A DNA stretch of 26,274 nt from Apostichopus californicus (Eukaryota; Echinodermata; Holothuroidea; Aspidochirotida; Stichopodidae), in NCBI GenBank assembly GCA_020650975.1, contig JAIPMN010000278.1, positions 46,729-73,002 on the forward strand, given 5' to 3'. Below are positions 1 through 11,900 of the stretch, piece by piece. Made by a program: the position numbers and the translations under genes. Each line of letters opens with the position of its first letter. The first letter of the stretch is position 1. The notes under the pieces were generated by a model. That model saw only the letters and a list, made by a program, of their open reading frames with translations. It was not told the DNA's origin and did no database searches.

Positions 1-3000
1 CCCCCCCCCCCCCCCCCCCGTTGGATGCACATTCAATGCTGTATGTCCTTGACATACTTTTTACTACAAGATGTCATTTGAGGGTATTTACAAGATGCTT
101 ATACTTTCCTACTGAGTGATCTAAGGAACTGACCTAATGACCTATCTATTAGACACTTCAATTGATGCACTTAACACAGATGTTAAAGGGGTCAAAAGGA
201 TGAAAGAGTATATTGTTATAGAAATAAAACCTATTGTAGTGTAAACTTCAAGCAGTCACTTTAATGGTCTACGGCATGTCACAATTATTATGTTTTTCAC
301 CTCAAGTGTCCCTAACATTACTTAAAGTCATATTTAAAAGTAACGGCTTAAGTTCTCACTCTCCTAAATCTTTTTGGAGATTACAAAGAACATGGGGTAC
401 CATTAGCTTGTCAGGAATTCAATGCAAAATGGAAATTTAATGTAAAAACATTATAGTGTAGATTTTTCTTTTACTTTTTGATACAATTTGTTTGAAATGT
501 GGTGACATAATGTGTTTTACAGCCTCTGCGGCAGCAGTGCTGCCAGACCCACCATTCCCAAATTTGTAAACTCTCTGGCGAAGAAGTAACGGAGCGGAAA
601 TCTTGAGACGGCGCGAATTTGCTTCACGTCCTCACTGACCTATCTCCTCACAACAGAAGTACTCTTTCTGTCCTGCGCCTTTGCTTTGAACTGGCTACCT
701 TCCAAATAGTGTATATCAATAGCGACCGTATGACCTTTCCCATTCCACCCCCCAACCAAAAGGTGTCGGAAAGATTGTACAGAACCATGTCATCTATACT
801 TGATACCGATTTTGTTTGACCCCTGTGACCTCTGGTGTGTTCACCCTTGACATTTAGTCAAATTCATTTTTGCCTTTCAACGTTTTTCGGAAAGCTTTAC
901 TTCCTAGACATCTGATGAGATTGCAGATTTATTTACCGCTGATGAAGGAGAAAGCTAAATCTGAAATGTATTTGAATGATTTTTCATGGAGGTCATTGTG
1001 TACAGCTGAGTAGTGTCTGTGTGGTTCGTACAGCCGGTGGGTTTTAGAGGCTGGAAGCTGTGAACAAAGGTTGAAGCTTCAATCATGGCGGCTGTAGTGT
1101 CTGATTTATTTGTCACTTGGAAAATTGAATCTCCTTGATTATTTGAAACAGAGTAGGAAATTAATTGACAACTTTTCTATGGTGGTAGTATCATATTTGT
1201 ATTTATTCTGGGAACAAGGAGAAAATTCAGATGAGCTAGGGCGAATTGAAACCACAGTTTTGAAGTTCAATTGTGACATTTCCCTTCACCTTGCAGCTTT
1301 GCAGGAAATATTGACAGATATTTCAATATTAGAAGGATATACTGAAAATATGTAGAAGCCTCCATTACTTTGCAAGTGCTCCCTCCCCACCCTCTCTCCC
1401 CATCTATATTATTTGGGCTAAATGGAACCTTTTTCCTTAACCTTGAGCTCGCAGGAAATTTGGACTGCTTCTCAATATTGTGGAAAGCAGGATATGTTTT
1501 CGCTGAAAATATCAAGAATCGCCCAATGACCCTCCCATCCCCTCCCCCACCCCTCCCCACGCATTGTTTGGGCTGAACAGAAACATATTACTACACCTTG
1601 GGCTTGCAGGAATTTTTGACTGCTTTAGAAATATAGTGGAAAGAATGTTATATTTTTACCAAAAATGTCAAGAATCCATTAGTTTAAAATTCCCCCTCTG
1701 CTACTGTTCCTCCATCCTGCCCCCCCCCCTTCCCAAATCTATGTTAATTTGGACTAAGTGGAATTCAGTGAAGTTATTTGCTTTTCCTCCCATTCTCCCC
1801 CCCCCCCCCTTCCAAATCTATGTTATTTGGACTAAGTGGAATTGAGTGAAGTTATCTTCTTTTTGTATGGTAGTTGGTCTTCTCACAAAACAAAGTTAAG
1901 CACTGCTACAGATCAGGCTGGTGGAAATTCCATGCCGATCCAAGCAAACCATAATAACAGAGGGTTGTATCCATCGCTAACTTTGCTCCACAATGTGACG
2001 TCAACAATTTAACCTTCCTCAAAAGGTTTTCCTTTATATATTAACTCATATCAGACATTGATTTATTCCAAAAAAAATTACAGGTGCGAGCTTCAATTTG
2101 ATATCAATTTGGAAAGTTTTTTCCCGACTCTTTTCTTTCTAGTACGCACCTTAGTTTCTCTTTTAGATTTTTGCTGAGTCAAACAATATCAAACCTTACT
2201 ACTACTACAGATTGGAATGGGACATGCCTGCAATTACTTTCACCGGAGGCAAGTTTTCATATCTGGCGAACTCTTAATCAGGGACTGCTTTCAAATAAGC
2301 AATATCTGGCTTTTCTTGCAAGCTGTTACTGATTATGGACAGAGTGGGGAAGTGGAGTCACAAACCAAAAGCGCTCCGAAACCGATTATTAAACGCTGCA
2401 ACTCACTATTTCGCCGCAACCAATGAACAGAGGCAATAAACTATCAGCCGTTAAAGAAAGAAAAACAAAATGGAGTGAAGCTGGGATGGGAATGTGGCTT
2501 AATGTAACAATTAATACAACTGACTTTGAACTCTTGTTCGTACTTTTCCAATCGTGAGACCTTCTGCCTGCGAGAGATGGCGTTTCTAATCCTCCGTGAT
2601 TTTCTTCTCCTATTTTAAAGGCCAATCTTGATGAAGTTGAATGGTTTTCCTTTTATGTTCGATCAGGTTTGCTAAAATCAAGGTTCAAGGCCCTTTTTTT
2701 TCTTCTTATTTTTCATTTTTATTTTGGATAATTCAATTCCATCAGGGGGGTGGGGGGGGTGAAGCATCATGCGAGAGTATAGGAGCCGGAGAACTGTAGA
2801 TCTGGCACGATGCAATGTATTCTGTAATTTTTTATTTTTCATTAAACTGCTTTTACAATGCTTAGTTTATTGCGTGCTTAGACTGCCATTTGTCGTAATG
2901 AAATTGTTAAGTCCAACAAGGTGATTGTTCTTACCTTTGGGGTATTTTTGTTTCTTTTTTTGTTTGTTTATGAAGAGCGAAAATTGGTAGTCATGTTGTA

Positions 3001-5886
3001 AAATCAAAACTTGGTGTGGTAGATGTTGATATTGAAGTTGTCTTATGGTTTAAGAAGAGTAAGTTCAGAAGCCTACATTTGCTAGACCTGTCAAAATTTG
3101 TCTGTTGCAATCTCTAGTTTTGTATGATGATGATGTGGGTGTTTCAAAGGGAATTTCCCCTTCTCAAATTTACACATACTTGATATTGAGCGGAGGCTGT
3201 CTATGAAGTGTTTCTATCAATGTTTCCTTGTGAAATAAATCGATAGTACTGTGACGGTCACTATCTACATTGAATTAAAACACGGGGTCTCGCCCACCTA
3301 TCATCCACGGTTGAAAAGTAGGCAAAGCCCCCACATCCCATCCCACCTTTGTGGGTTAAATTATAACACGGCACCCACGCCTGGTATTGTGTAATTCCGT
3401 ATAGTATGTCTTGAGGGCTAGCCTACAATGCCGTGTATTTTTCGTTGGTGCTGATTTGGGTGCTGATGTTGGTGTTGATGTGGGTGCTGTTAGAAAAATG
3501 GCAGTATATTTGCATGAACTTCTGGCAGTAGTAGAAATTAGGACAGTATACCTCTTTCCGTGATTAGGCTTGATGATCATTCAAGAGGCCGATCACTGTT
3601 GAGATATATATGTTTGGAACACTCCCATTACCCCCTGTGTACTCCTTAAAAATTAGACCCATTTCTCACTCCCAGTAAAGCATTAAATGTTTTTCCCATA
3701 TATGTTTGCTCTAACATATATGACAAAGATGTTATAAAACTAATAATTGTAATGTTTTAATATCAGTTACAGACTGACATAGTTTCGTATAGGATTATGC
3801 ACACAATACATGCCATACACACACACAGACACGTACACCCACTCATAATACTTATTGCAGTATACGCCACACACTGTGAATACAATTCACAAATATGCAA
3901 ATTGTACGATTAATGAATGGCATAATTTCTATGAATGCACTGTTTGCAATAGAAAGTGAAAACTTGCTCAGGACTTCTAAAAGTAGGGGGAGCATGAACA
4001 ATGTTGCATTAGGTTCATTGTGCAGTAGTGTTATTTTTAGCAGCCTTCATGTTTGGAATTAAAATGCCTATTCTGCAAAATCATGTCAAATAGCCCTTGG
4101 TATTAGAGAAAGTTTATACATTGGTTTGCAATCTTACTACTTTTAAAAGTGTTGTTGGTTAATGTATTGTTTATATGTTCATCAGTGCAAACAAATATGT
4201 AACAAAAATGAGTGGTGTCTAAGTTTGACCAGCTGCAATCTTAGCTTGAATAACACTCATGATTTTTGGTAAAACTGTCGGAAATTGACGACCAAATTGC
4301 ACAAACTTGCGTTCATAATTTGTGAAATGTTGTATTAAAGTTAACTGATTCCCTCTTCATTTTCAGTATTTTGTCCACTATAAAATAGGCCTAATATTGT
4401 AGTAGATCAGAGGGTACTTTTAACCTTTAACTGAGAGAGAGAGAGAGAGGAAGGACTTGTTGTTGTCACTCGAGACATTACTCCTCTACTTGCAGTATAT
4501 GATATTGTCTCATGAAAGTGCAATGCCTTAACATTGTATTGTCTAAAACTTCAAAGAAGAAAAAAACCAAAAGACATTCATCAAAGTCAGTTGATCAAGT
4601 TCACTTTCACAGTATGTTGTTCTATTGATTAACATTGATCCATTACAAATCTACATAGCGCCCTCTTTGCTGGACTCACTCTCAGATTTTTGGCAGTTGA
4701 ATGTCGCAGGTATATTTGGGAGATGTCCTGCACTTTGAAGGTGGATGGCTTTGTAACCTGTAGATTGTTGAAAACTTGTCTGCTTATGTGATTAGAAATA
4801 GGCCATTTGAGAGCACGTTTCCATAGCGATAGCAAAACCTGTTAAAAGTCGTGCAAACATATTACGCGGACATAAATTACCGGTAAGTGTTCTGAGGCAT
4901 GCCCGAAATTAAAGGTTTAATACATTGAAAACATGCAATCCAAAACTTTTAATTGGAAGCAGGAAGGGGTTGGACACGGTTATAGCAATCAGGCTCAGAT
5001 TCATAGGTAGGAATGACCGCACAACCACACTGGTACGTAATCATACATAGTGGTTTGACAGACAGTTAGCAGCAAAATGGGTGAAGTTTCCAAGAATTGA
5101 CGTTACTCTTGCCAAACATGTGTCGGGTATTTGTTGGGCCAGGACGAGTTTCAAAAGTAGGTTTAATATCCTACTCACTCCTCAAATGAAACTTGCGATG
5201 TAGGCAAACTCAAAGAAACGAATCCCTGCTGCTGGTTACGTCTGATGTCACAGAACTTTTTTATTAACGCAGAAAATTGCTGTGTCATTGGAATTTCTGA
5301 ATTTTGCCTTTTAATATGTCACAAATGTTTGATTTGCAGCTGTGTTTGCTAAACCATTACAAGTTCAAAGCCTGTGTTTGTTTCCTGCTTTTACTCGGCG
5401 GTAGTGAATACCAATAGTTTGTTCAACATTTTCACTGTTGTGATGTTGTGATGAAGTTATAAATGCACACATCATGACACATGTCGCTCGTTAAATTAGA
5501 GTTGCAAATTATGCCAACAATCGTATAAGAAATTGTCACAAGCAAACAAAAATGTTGTAGTTAAAGCCACTTCTCTTGGAAATGATGTCCATTTTCACTC
5601 TGTGAACTTCCATTTCAGACCGAAATATTTTCATGAGGGAATTGTGTATTTTATTCTACCTCTCACCACCTCCCCCTCCCCCCTCTTACCTGTCTTCTCA
5701 TAACTATGGCACTATTGCCATCTGCTTTAGTCTATCGATTTTCTTTACTTCAAAATTGTAAGAATAGACCGAAAATATCTGTTTTGAATGTCAACTATTT
5801 TTGACTCGTTTTACCCCGAGTTGCGAAAGCACTCGAGTTCGCTTGCCTCGTAATCTGAGACTCGAACTCATGATTTTATCTTTCAG
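1..5886. other. Non-coding upstream stretch, probably intron preceding the RRM2 exon
   Basis: AT-rich sequence with no exon I can defend. It opens with a 19-base C run, which may be real or an assembly artefact. Content: a degenerate tandem repeat (1250-1860), G runs at about 2745-2760, an AC-rich microsatellite near 3815-3830, a GA microsatellite at 4434-4449, and pyrimidine-rich segments. Because the exon at 5887 begins inside a codon with a normal acceptor, this stretch must contain at least the 3' part of an intron. I searched for a phase-1 donor following an RRM2 RNP2-like peptide and found none, so the previous exon is probably further upstream. Confidence 0.7.
1250..1860. repeat. Degenerate tandem repeat, ~150-bp unit, with C-rich spacers
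   Basis: The block gcaggaaat..tgac..ca/tatt recurs at 1301, 1451 and 1606 (spacing 150 and 155). The block atttgggctaaatgg / gtttgggctgaacag / atttggactaagtgg recurs at 1411, 1566, 1747 and 1825 (spacing 155, 181, 78). Units are separated by C-rich tracts such as those at 1717-1731 and 1799-1809. The last two units are short, contain only the tttggactaagtgg part plus gaagttat, and are nearly identical to each other, suggesting a more recent duplication. No coding function; short open frames across it follow from the repeat composition. Confidence 0.75.
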
Positions 5887-5998
5887 ATTCAAGTATTAAA
5901 GACGGGTTATTTCATGAATTCAAGAAGTTCGGGCAGGTGACAGCGGTTACTGTCCAGGGTATGGGGGAGGACAGGAAGGGAATTGTCTTCTTCAAAAG
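5887..5998 (+). CDS. SPEN: SPEN exon: first part of RRM2
   Basis: Acceptor tttatctttcag precedes the exon and donor gtaaga follows. Two bases complete a codon begun upstream (the reading would be Asp if the previous exon ends in g). The frame then reads SSIKDGLFHEFKKFG and runs on to the RNP1-like KGIVFF at about 5977-5994; the other two frames contain stops. The DGLFHEFKKFG stretch matches what I recall of the second RRM of human SPEN (residues ~335-415) rather than the first, so this is RRM2 by family numbering. It supplies helix 1, strands 2 and 3; the RNP2 strand must be in the preceding exon, which I could not find in 1-5886. The exon ends in phase 2. Confidence 0.9.
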
Positions 5999-8900
5999 GT
6001 AAGATATTTAACCTCATTTCTTGACTTTTGAGGGTCATTTTTTTTGTTAAGAATTTTTGTCAATATTAATCTCAGGAGGAGATGGTATATATTTGGGAGA
6101 GAAAGGAGGATGGAGTGGAGGGGAGGGGGGGGGGGAAGGTGGGTTGGAGATAAGTTGGGTGAAAGGAAGAGAAAAGGTGAGGGATGATAACAAAACATAA
6201 AATATTAAGATGGTAATTTAGTTGTGCCTGGTTGTTTTCTAATTGGTCCCATTTAATTTGGATTTGCAACTTTTCTTGGGCTCTTACATTCAATGGATTG
6301 ACTGTTGCCATGGCAATGCTACTCTGCCTGCATGGAGGATTATTTGGATTCTTAACCTGGAATAACATAATGCTACCACCATGGACCCAGCTGTTAACTG
6401 CTTGCTGTTCTCCAAAGGAAATTCCTGGATCTCATAAATGGATTTACTATTGGATTTATGTGGAAGTACAGCATTGCATCACAGACCGAGTTGGATTCTG
6501 TGAGGAGTGGTGTCAACAGTGTCGTATATATACGAGGACGAGAAAAGCTAACGAAGCTACTTTAGATTGGATTCCATAACTGGATTTATTACAGATCATG
6601 ACATCACAAACATCACATCTAAGAAAAGGAGAGAGTTGTGTTTCCCAAGGGTTAGCTGGGGAGGTCTCAGATTGGTCAGATGTACCATAGTTTTGGGGTA
6701 TTGCGGGTTGAAAGGATGGGGGTTGGGGGGGGGGTAGTTTGTGGTGGGATGGGTCAGGTCAGGAAGGGAAGTATCACTTTTCATTATTACACTTTCTTTC
6801 CTCAAAAAGAAAGAAACAGTGTTTATTCATCATTCAAATATTGCAGTGAGGACATAGTGACTATTGCTGGGTACTCCTTCAGTTGCTTGGCAATCAGGAC
6901 TAAATTAATAATACGATGACATAATGACTGAGTGAGTGAGGTGGTGTGCAGGTGTGTGTATATGAGTATATGAGTATATGAGTAAACACTTTGGATGGTA
7001 GAATGAGAAGGAAGGGCATTGACCGGAAGTGGCCGGTCACTGAGGGTGCACAGTGTTAAAAGATTACCAGGGCATACTAGACACGGTAGAATGAGGTGCC
7101 AATGTTGTGGGGAGACAGGTAAGCGGGTCACTCGTAAATATATAAACCAGTAAGTTTTATCATATATGTGTATGTGCGTGTGTGTGTGTTTAACTGGTTG
7201 CAATTTGTAATGTAGGAGGGCGATATTTCAAAATGTGTTTGTACAAGGGATAGCAAACATTGAGATAATTAGTTGGGAAGTGATTTTTCTACATTTCCAG
7301 TGGTTTCAAATATCCACGTTACTACAGTGACTTTTGAAAATCTTAGAAATCATGAAAATCTGTGTCAGTCCTCGTCCGTGGTGTCAATTGGAGCATGTCA
7401 TCGATTACGAATGATGGTAGGCGTTGGATTGCAGTTTAGGTCTGTTGTCGTATCTATCCTGCATGATAATGATGATGTCTTCAAACAATGTTACTATCAT
7501 GACAATCCAATGTGATGAGAGATGGATCTCTTGGTGTGTAAGGGGGAAGGGGAGGGAGGGGGGTATGGCCCAAGGGGGGGATTCAGGTAAATGCTGGAGA
7601 TTTCATTTGCATTTCATTTAGAATGGGGCGTTTAAATGTCAGTATGCAGAACTGTCACAGTCAAAAGTAGAAGCTTTAAGCCAGGGGATGGGGCAAGGGT
7701 TGGAGAGTGATGAGGACAGAAGAAAGAGGGGGTGGGGTTGCTAGTACCCCTCCCCCCATTGTTGAGTTGAAAGTTTGCTTATTAAGATATAAATATCACA
7801 TGTTCAAAATTATCCAGTAAATGTTTGTACCCCTGATTCTCTGTTCCCTGAGTATTTGAATGCATTACACATGTTTAACACACAAAAAAAAAAGGACATG
7901 CATAAAAATGCTTTCAGTGCAACGTTAAGGAAGTTAGTACCTCTGTACTTTTTGTTGATGGCTGTTGTCCCAATTTTAATCTCCTGATGTAGGGCGGAAG
8001 ACATGGAGAAGGCGATGGAAGTCTCCAGAGGTAATTCCTTCTTTGGCTGTGAGATGTCTCTCTCTGTCTGGGATGGAGCTGGTAAGATGAAGTCTCTTTC
8101 TTATCCCCCCCGCTGCTCTCTCTATCCTTTTTCGTAAAAACACAGAATTTTTCTTGTAAAGCTGAAATTCTGAATCACCATCGTTTTGATCTATGTATGC
8201 TTTGTCAAGGATGGACTATTCTCCCTTTCTCCTCCTCCTCCCCTTGCACTCCCCATCCACTCATCTCACCTATCCTTCCCTTACCTCACTTTGCAAGATG
8301 CACATTAATAGCATTTACATTACTGAAGTAGAATTTTGGTTTTGGAAAGATTTAACTCTTTCTCAGGTTATATTTTACTTCCCTTTCTTCATTTTTTTTC
8401 ATATTTACTCTTATCCCCTTTGCCGCCCCCCTCCCTCTCTATTGAGACAAGGATGACACATAACTGGCTAATCTCTTTTTTTTTTCAGATCTTGGTGTTG
8501 ACGATAGTGAAGTGAAATATTTTGAGAAGGAGCTGGACGAGTTTCATCCCAGGGCCACGCGGACACTCTTTGTGGGTAACTTGGACAGATCCGTCACACG
8601 GGAAGACCTGGAAGAAGCTTTTCAAAAATTCGGAGAGATTGTGGTGAGTGACCTTGGAACCCTTTATTTAGTTAGATCAAATCGCGAGTTGTCTGCTAGC
8701 AAAAAACATACAGAGTCAGAAGAACCACAAGGTTTATGCCTAGACAAAATACTTCCAAAATACTTCAAAATAATTCCAAAATGCTTCCAAAATTGTCAAA
8801 ATACTTCCAAAATTGTCAATGGTAGGAAAGAGAAGACAGAAGTCCCATTCTTGGAAACTACTGGGTAGGTAGAAAGATAACAAAATGGAAGACTCCTCAT

Positions 8901-11900
8901 GCAAACCTGTCTGTCGTAGGTATCATTGGTCTCAGGGAAATCCAAATTTCAAAATGTTCATCCTTATTGAATTTGCAGTGCCCCCCCCCCTCCCCTCTGT
9001 CCTCTCTCGACTCCAAGCTATTGCAATTTCCCCAACTTACCTGGTCTATTAACTACGAGACAGTGGCTTTAGGTACTTAAATTAAGAAATAGTGCACAAA
9101 CATGTAGCATCACTGTCTGGCCTGTAAGTTATATAAACTCTCAACGTTCCATTTCTGTGAAGGATGATGTAAGAGAGGAGTTGAGTCTTGATCTGTTATA
9201 GTCAAAAGAAACAAAAAGGTGGGGGTGGGAAATATTTTGAATGCAATAAATGTTTCAGTATTTATTTTATGGTTTTCTAAGATATTGTGCTTAATATTTT
9301 GAAAAGTCTTTAAATGCTCTTTAAAATGAATGCTCAGTACAGACTTAAAATTGTAGTAACTCTAATAACTAAAGTTCTAATAACTTTTTTAAGGATTCAT
9401 TGTAAACAACAGAACAGTACCCTTGGATGACATTCGTCACCTGTTGTCCTTAACGAATTTGTAACAAATTTGTAAACATGTCTTGTTTTGAGGGCATCCG
9501 AGGGAATTGTGTGTGTCATAAATAGTATTTAAATGTTCATACCGTTGTTCTGTTTAAATTTTGACAGCATATCGAGATCAAGAAACCTCCCTCGGCGCAA
9601 CCGTTCGCCTTCCTGCAGTTTTCAGATATCGACAGCGTGGTCCGAGCCCGCAAGAAACTGGATGGAGAATATGTCGGCAAAAATAAGGTGAAGGTAGGGA
9701 AATGGAAGCAAGTTGAAATAAGCTTTCATAGGCCTCGAAAAAAACAACAAAAAACAACGAAAGAAAATAACAAATTAAATACTGCCAGACATTTTGCCAC
9801 CCACATGCCTCGTTTGTTTCATAAAGTCTATTCTTGTCAAAAATGTTAGAGGGCAACAAAACAAAGGCAGAAAGAAGGATGACATTTGAACAAGGTCGAA
9901 TAATTGTATTTTGGATGAAACTGTCGCTTTCTCAAGCAATCAAAACCAAAGTTATGGCTTGAAAGAATAGTGAGAGGTTATCACTTGCAATCGTAATGGC
10001 AGCGACTGCCAGTGTTGAATCTCAATATCGCAGACAGCACAAAGAACAGTTGTCGAAGAGGAACAAGTAAAAACCGTTAGATGAGGTGGTGTCATTCAAC
10101 CATTTGCAAACTAAAGTTGCTTTTTTTCGAGACCTGAGCAATTTCGCTTCCTTGTTGTATGGAAAAGTAGAATAATGAATGTCACAGGCTTTGAATGGTG
10201 CACAAGGTAGTTGTGAGTGACATCCCCCCCCCCCAAAAAAAAAAAAATTAAAAAAAAGGAGGAAAAGAGAGAATTGCTTGTTGCTCACTTCCATTGGGAT
10301 TTTGATCATCTTCTGTTTGATATTTCTTTTGTCCACATCTCTGCCCATCACGTTTGCGTTGCACCTCCAGGATTTTATGTCGTCATAAATCTGAACTTTT
10401 TGAAGAAATTGAGCCTGTCTAAGCTGTCGAAAGCAACTGCTCCATTATAAAATTGCCCTTTAATGTCTTGAGCACCGAATGGCGCAATTGATATAGTGGC
10501 CTTCCAAGTTTACTGCAATACCTTCCATTGCTGCTAATTCATTAAATATGGGAGAAGAAAGTAATTTGTACTTCACTTCTGTGGACTCAGATTTAGATTC
10601 TGAGAACTGTCACATGGTAGGTATGAGGCAGGTTACGTAAAAAAGTGGGTCATACATACTGATGAGGGTATCACTTGACCCGCTTCATCTGCACCCCACC
10701 CCACCATTCTGAACCCTACCCCACCTGCCCAATTTCAATCATAGCAAATGGTTTATTTAAATGGATTTTAGCTTGATGTTGAAATCCACTTTTTGATTCT
10801 GGTCAACCATTTTTACTCTTGTTATATTTTGCTCTCGGCCACAAGTCATGTTCACTGTGCACCCTATAATATTAGTGCAGCTGTTGGTAGCTAACATTTT
10901 TTTGTCTTTAGTCACTGCCATAAAAAATACAAAAAAATAATAATAATAAACAAATTCATAAAAAATTCATAAAAAAATTGATAATTTAAACGAAAATGGC
11001 AATCGGCTCGTAATTTGTCTGCTAATCAGGTGATGTCTGGTTTGAATTTGCATGAAAAGAAAGAAAATGGGCTAGATCTTTTAGGTTCACCTCTGATATA
11101 GAAGTGTGCAGCAGTCCTCCGTAAAGTTTTGTTTATTTGTGTTGAAAAGTAACTGGTAGATATTATGGGTCACTTTATGTCTGTTGTGACACTAATGAAG
11201 TAGACAAATTTACTTCGTTCCCCACTTACCTGTCTCCCCACAACCTATGCACCGCATTCTACCGTGTCTAGAATGCCCTGGTAATCTTTTAACACTGTAC
11301 ACCCTCATTGGCCATATAAACCAGTAAGTTTTATAATTTATATTTTAAAAAACCTGTTCTTGCTAAGTTTGCTAATATTCGTAGATTTGTGGAGAGAAAT
11401 TTTGGAATTGCAGGACTTGGATGGTCACTGTTTTCTGAAGAGTTTAAACTTATAAATTCTCATACTGTAATTTCTCTTCCCTCAAAGCAGGTTATTTATA
11501 GGTTTATATGAACTAGAGGTAACATTTTCGTGTACCAATTTTCCCAGCAAGAAAACATGGAAACGGGCATTTCGTAAACAGTTTAATGAAAACAATATCC
11601 AAGATGGAAAGAGGAATTGGATATATATGATATGATATATATGACTTGAATTGGGAGGAGAAAAGAGATTCATTTGTTATTTGCAAATAGTTTTTATTTG
11701 TAACAAAACTTCTGCCCTCCCCCCCCCCCACCCCCAAAGATAAAAAGGACATTGTACTAAAATATAACACAAATGAAGTAACGCATTTATTTATTCTTTC
11801 TTGTGTTTATTCTTCGTTCACAGCTGGGATTTGGAAAGAGTATGGCAACGAATTGCGTCTGGCTTGACAATCTCTCCCAAAAGGTCAACAAGGAATATCT

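Larger units (their letters stand above)
5999..7992 (+). other. Intron (RRM2, phase 2) with MITE-like copy 1
   Basis: A 1994-nt intron, gtaaga...tag. It contains G-rich tracts at 6119-6135, 6711-6736 and 7541-7587, simple repeats at 6924-6986 and 7166-7190, and the repeat copy at 7031-7161. A 115-codon open frame at 6232-6579 has no recognisable domain and sits in a patch with repeated ggattt/tggattc words; I do not call it a gene. Confidence 0.85.

Noticed and set aside
6232-6579. 115-codon open frame in the RRM2 intron
   Set aside because: Cys/Trp-rich with no domain, no good start context, and short repeated ggattt words; no splice sites linking it to the neighbours.
8644-8868. Extension of the RRM3 exon frame into the intron
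   Set aside because: The frame stays open but loses RRM similarity exactly at the gtgagt donor, and 9568-9693 supplies the missing half of the domain in phase.
10548-10640. Small open frame (MGEESNLYFTSVDSDLDSEN...) ending near a gtaggt donor-like site
   Set aside because: Looks protein-like and could be a cassette exon or mobile-element fragment, but the upstream acceptor candidates give a stop in frame and there is no similarity I recognise.
10660-10715. C/D box snoRNA-like pattern (ctgatga ... ctga) in an intron
   Set aside because: The C box lacks the leading purine, there is no terminal stem, and the spacing is poor; similar tgatga words elsewhere (937, 12886) also fail.
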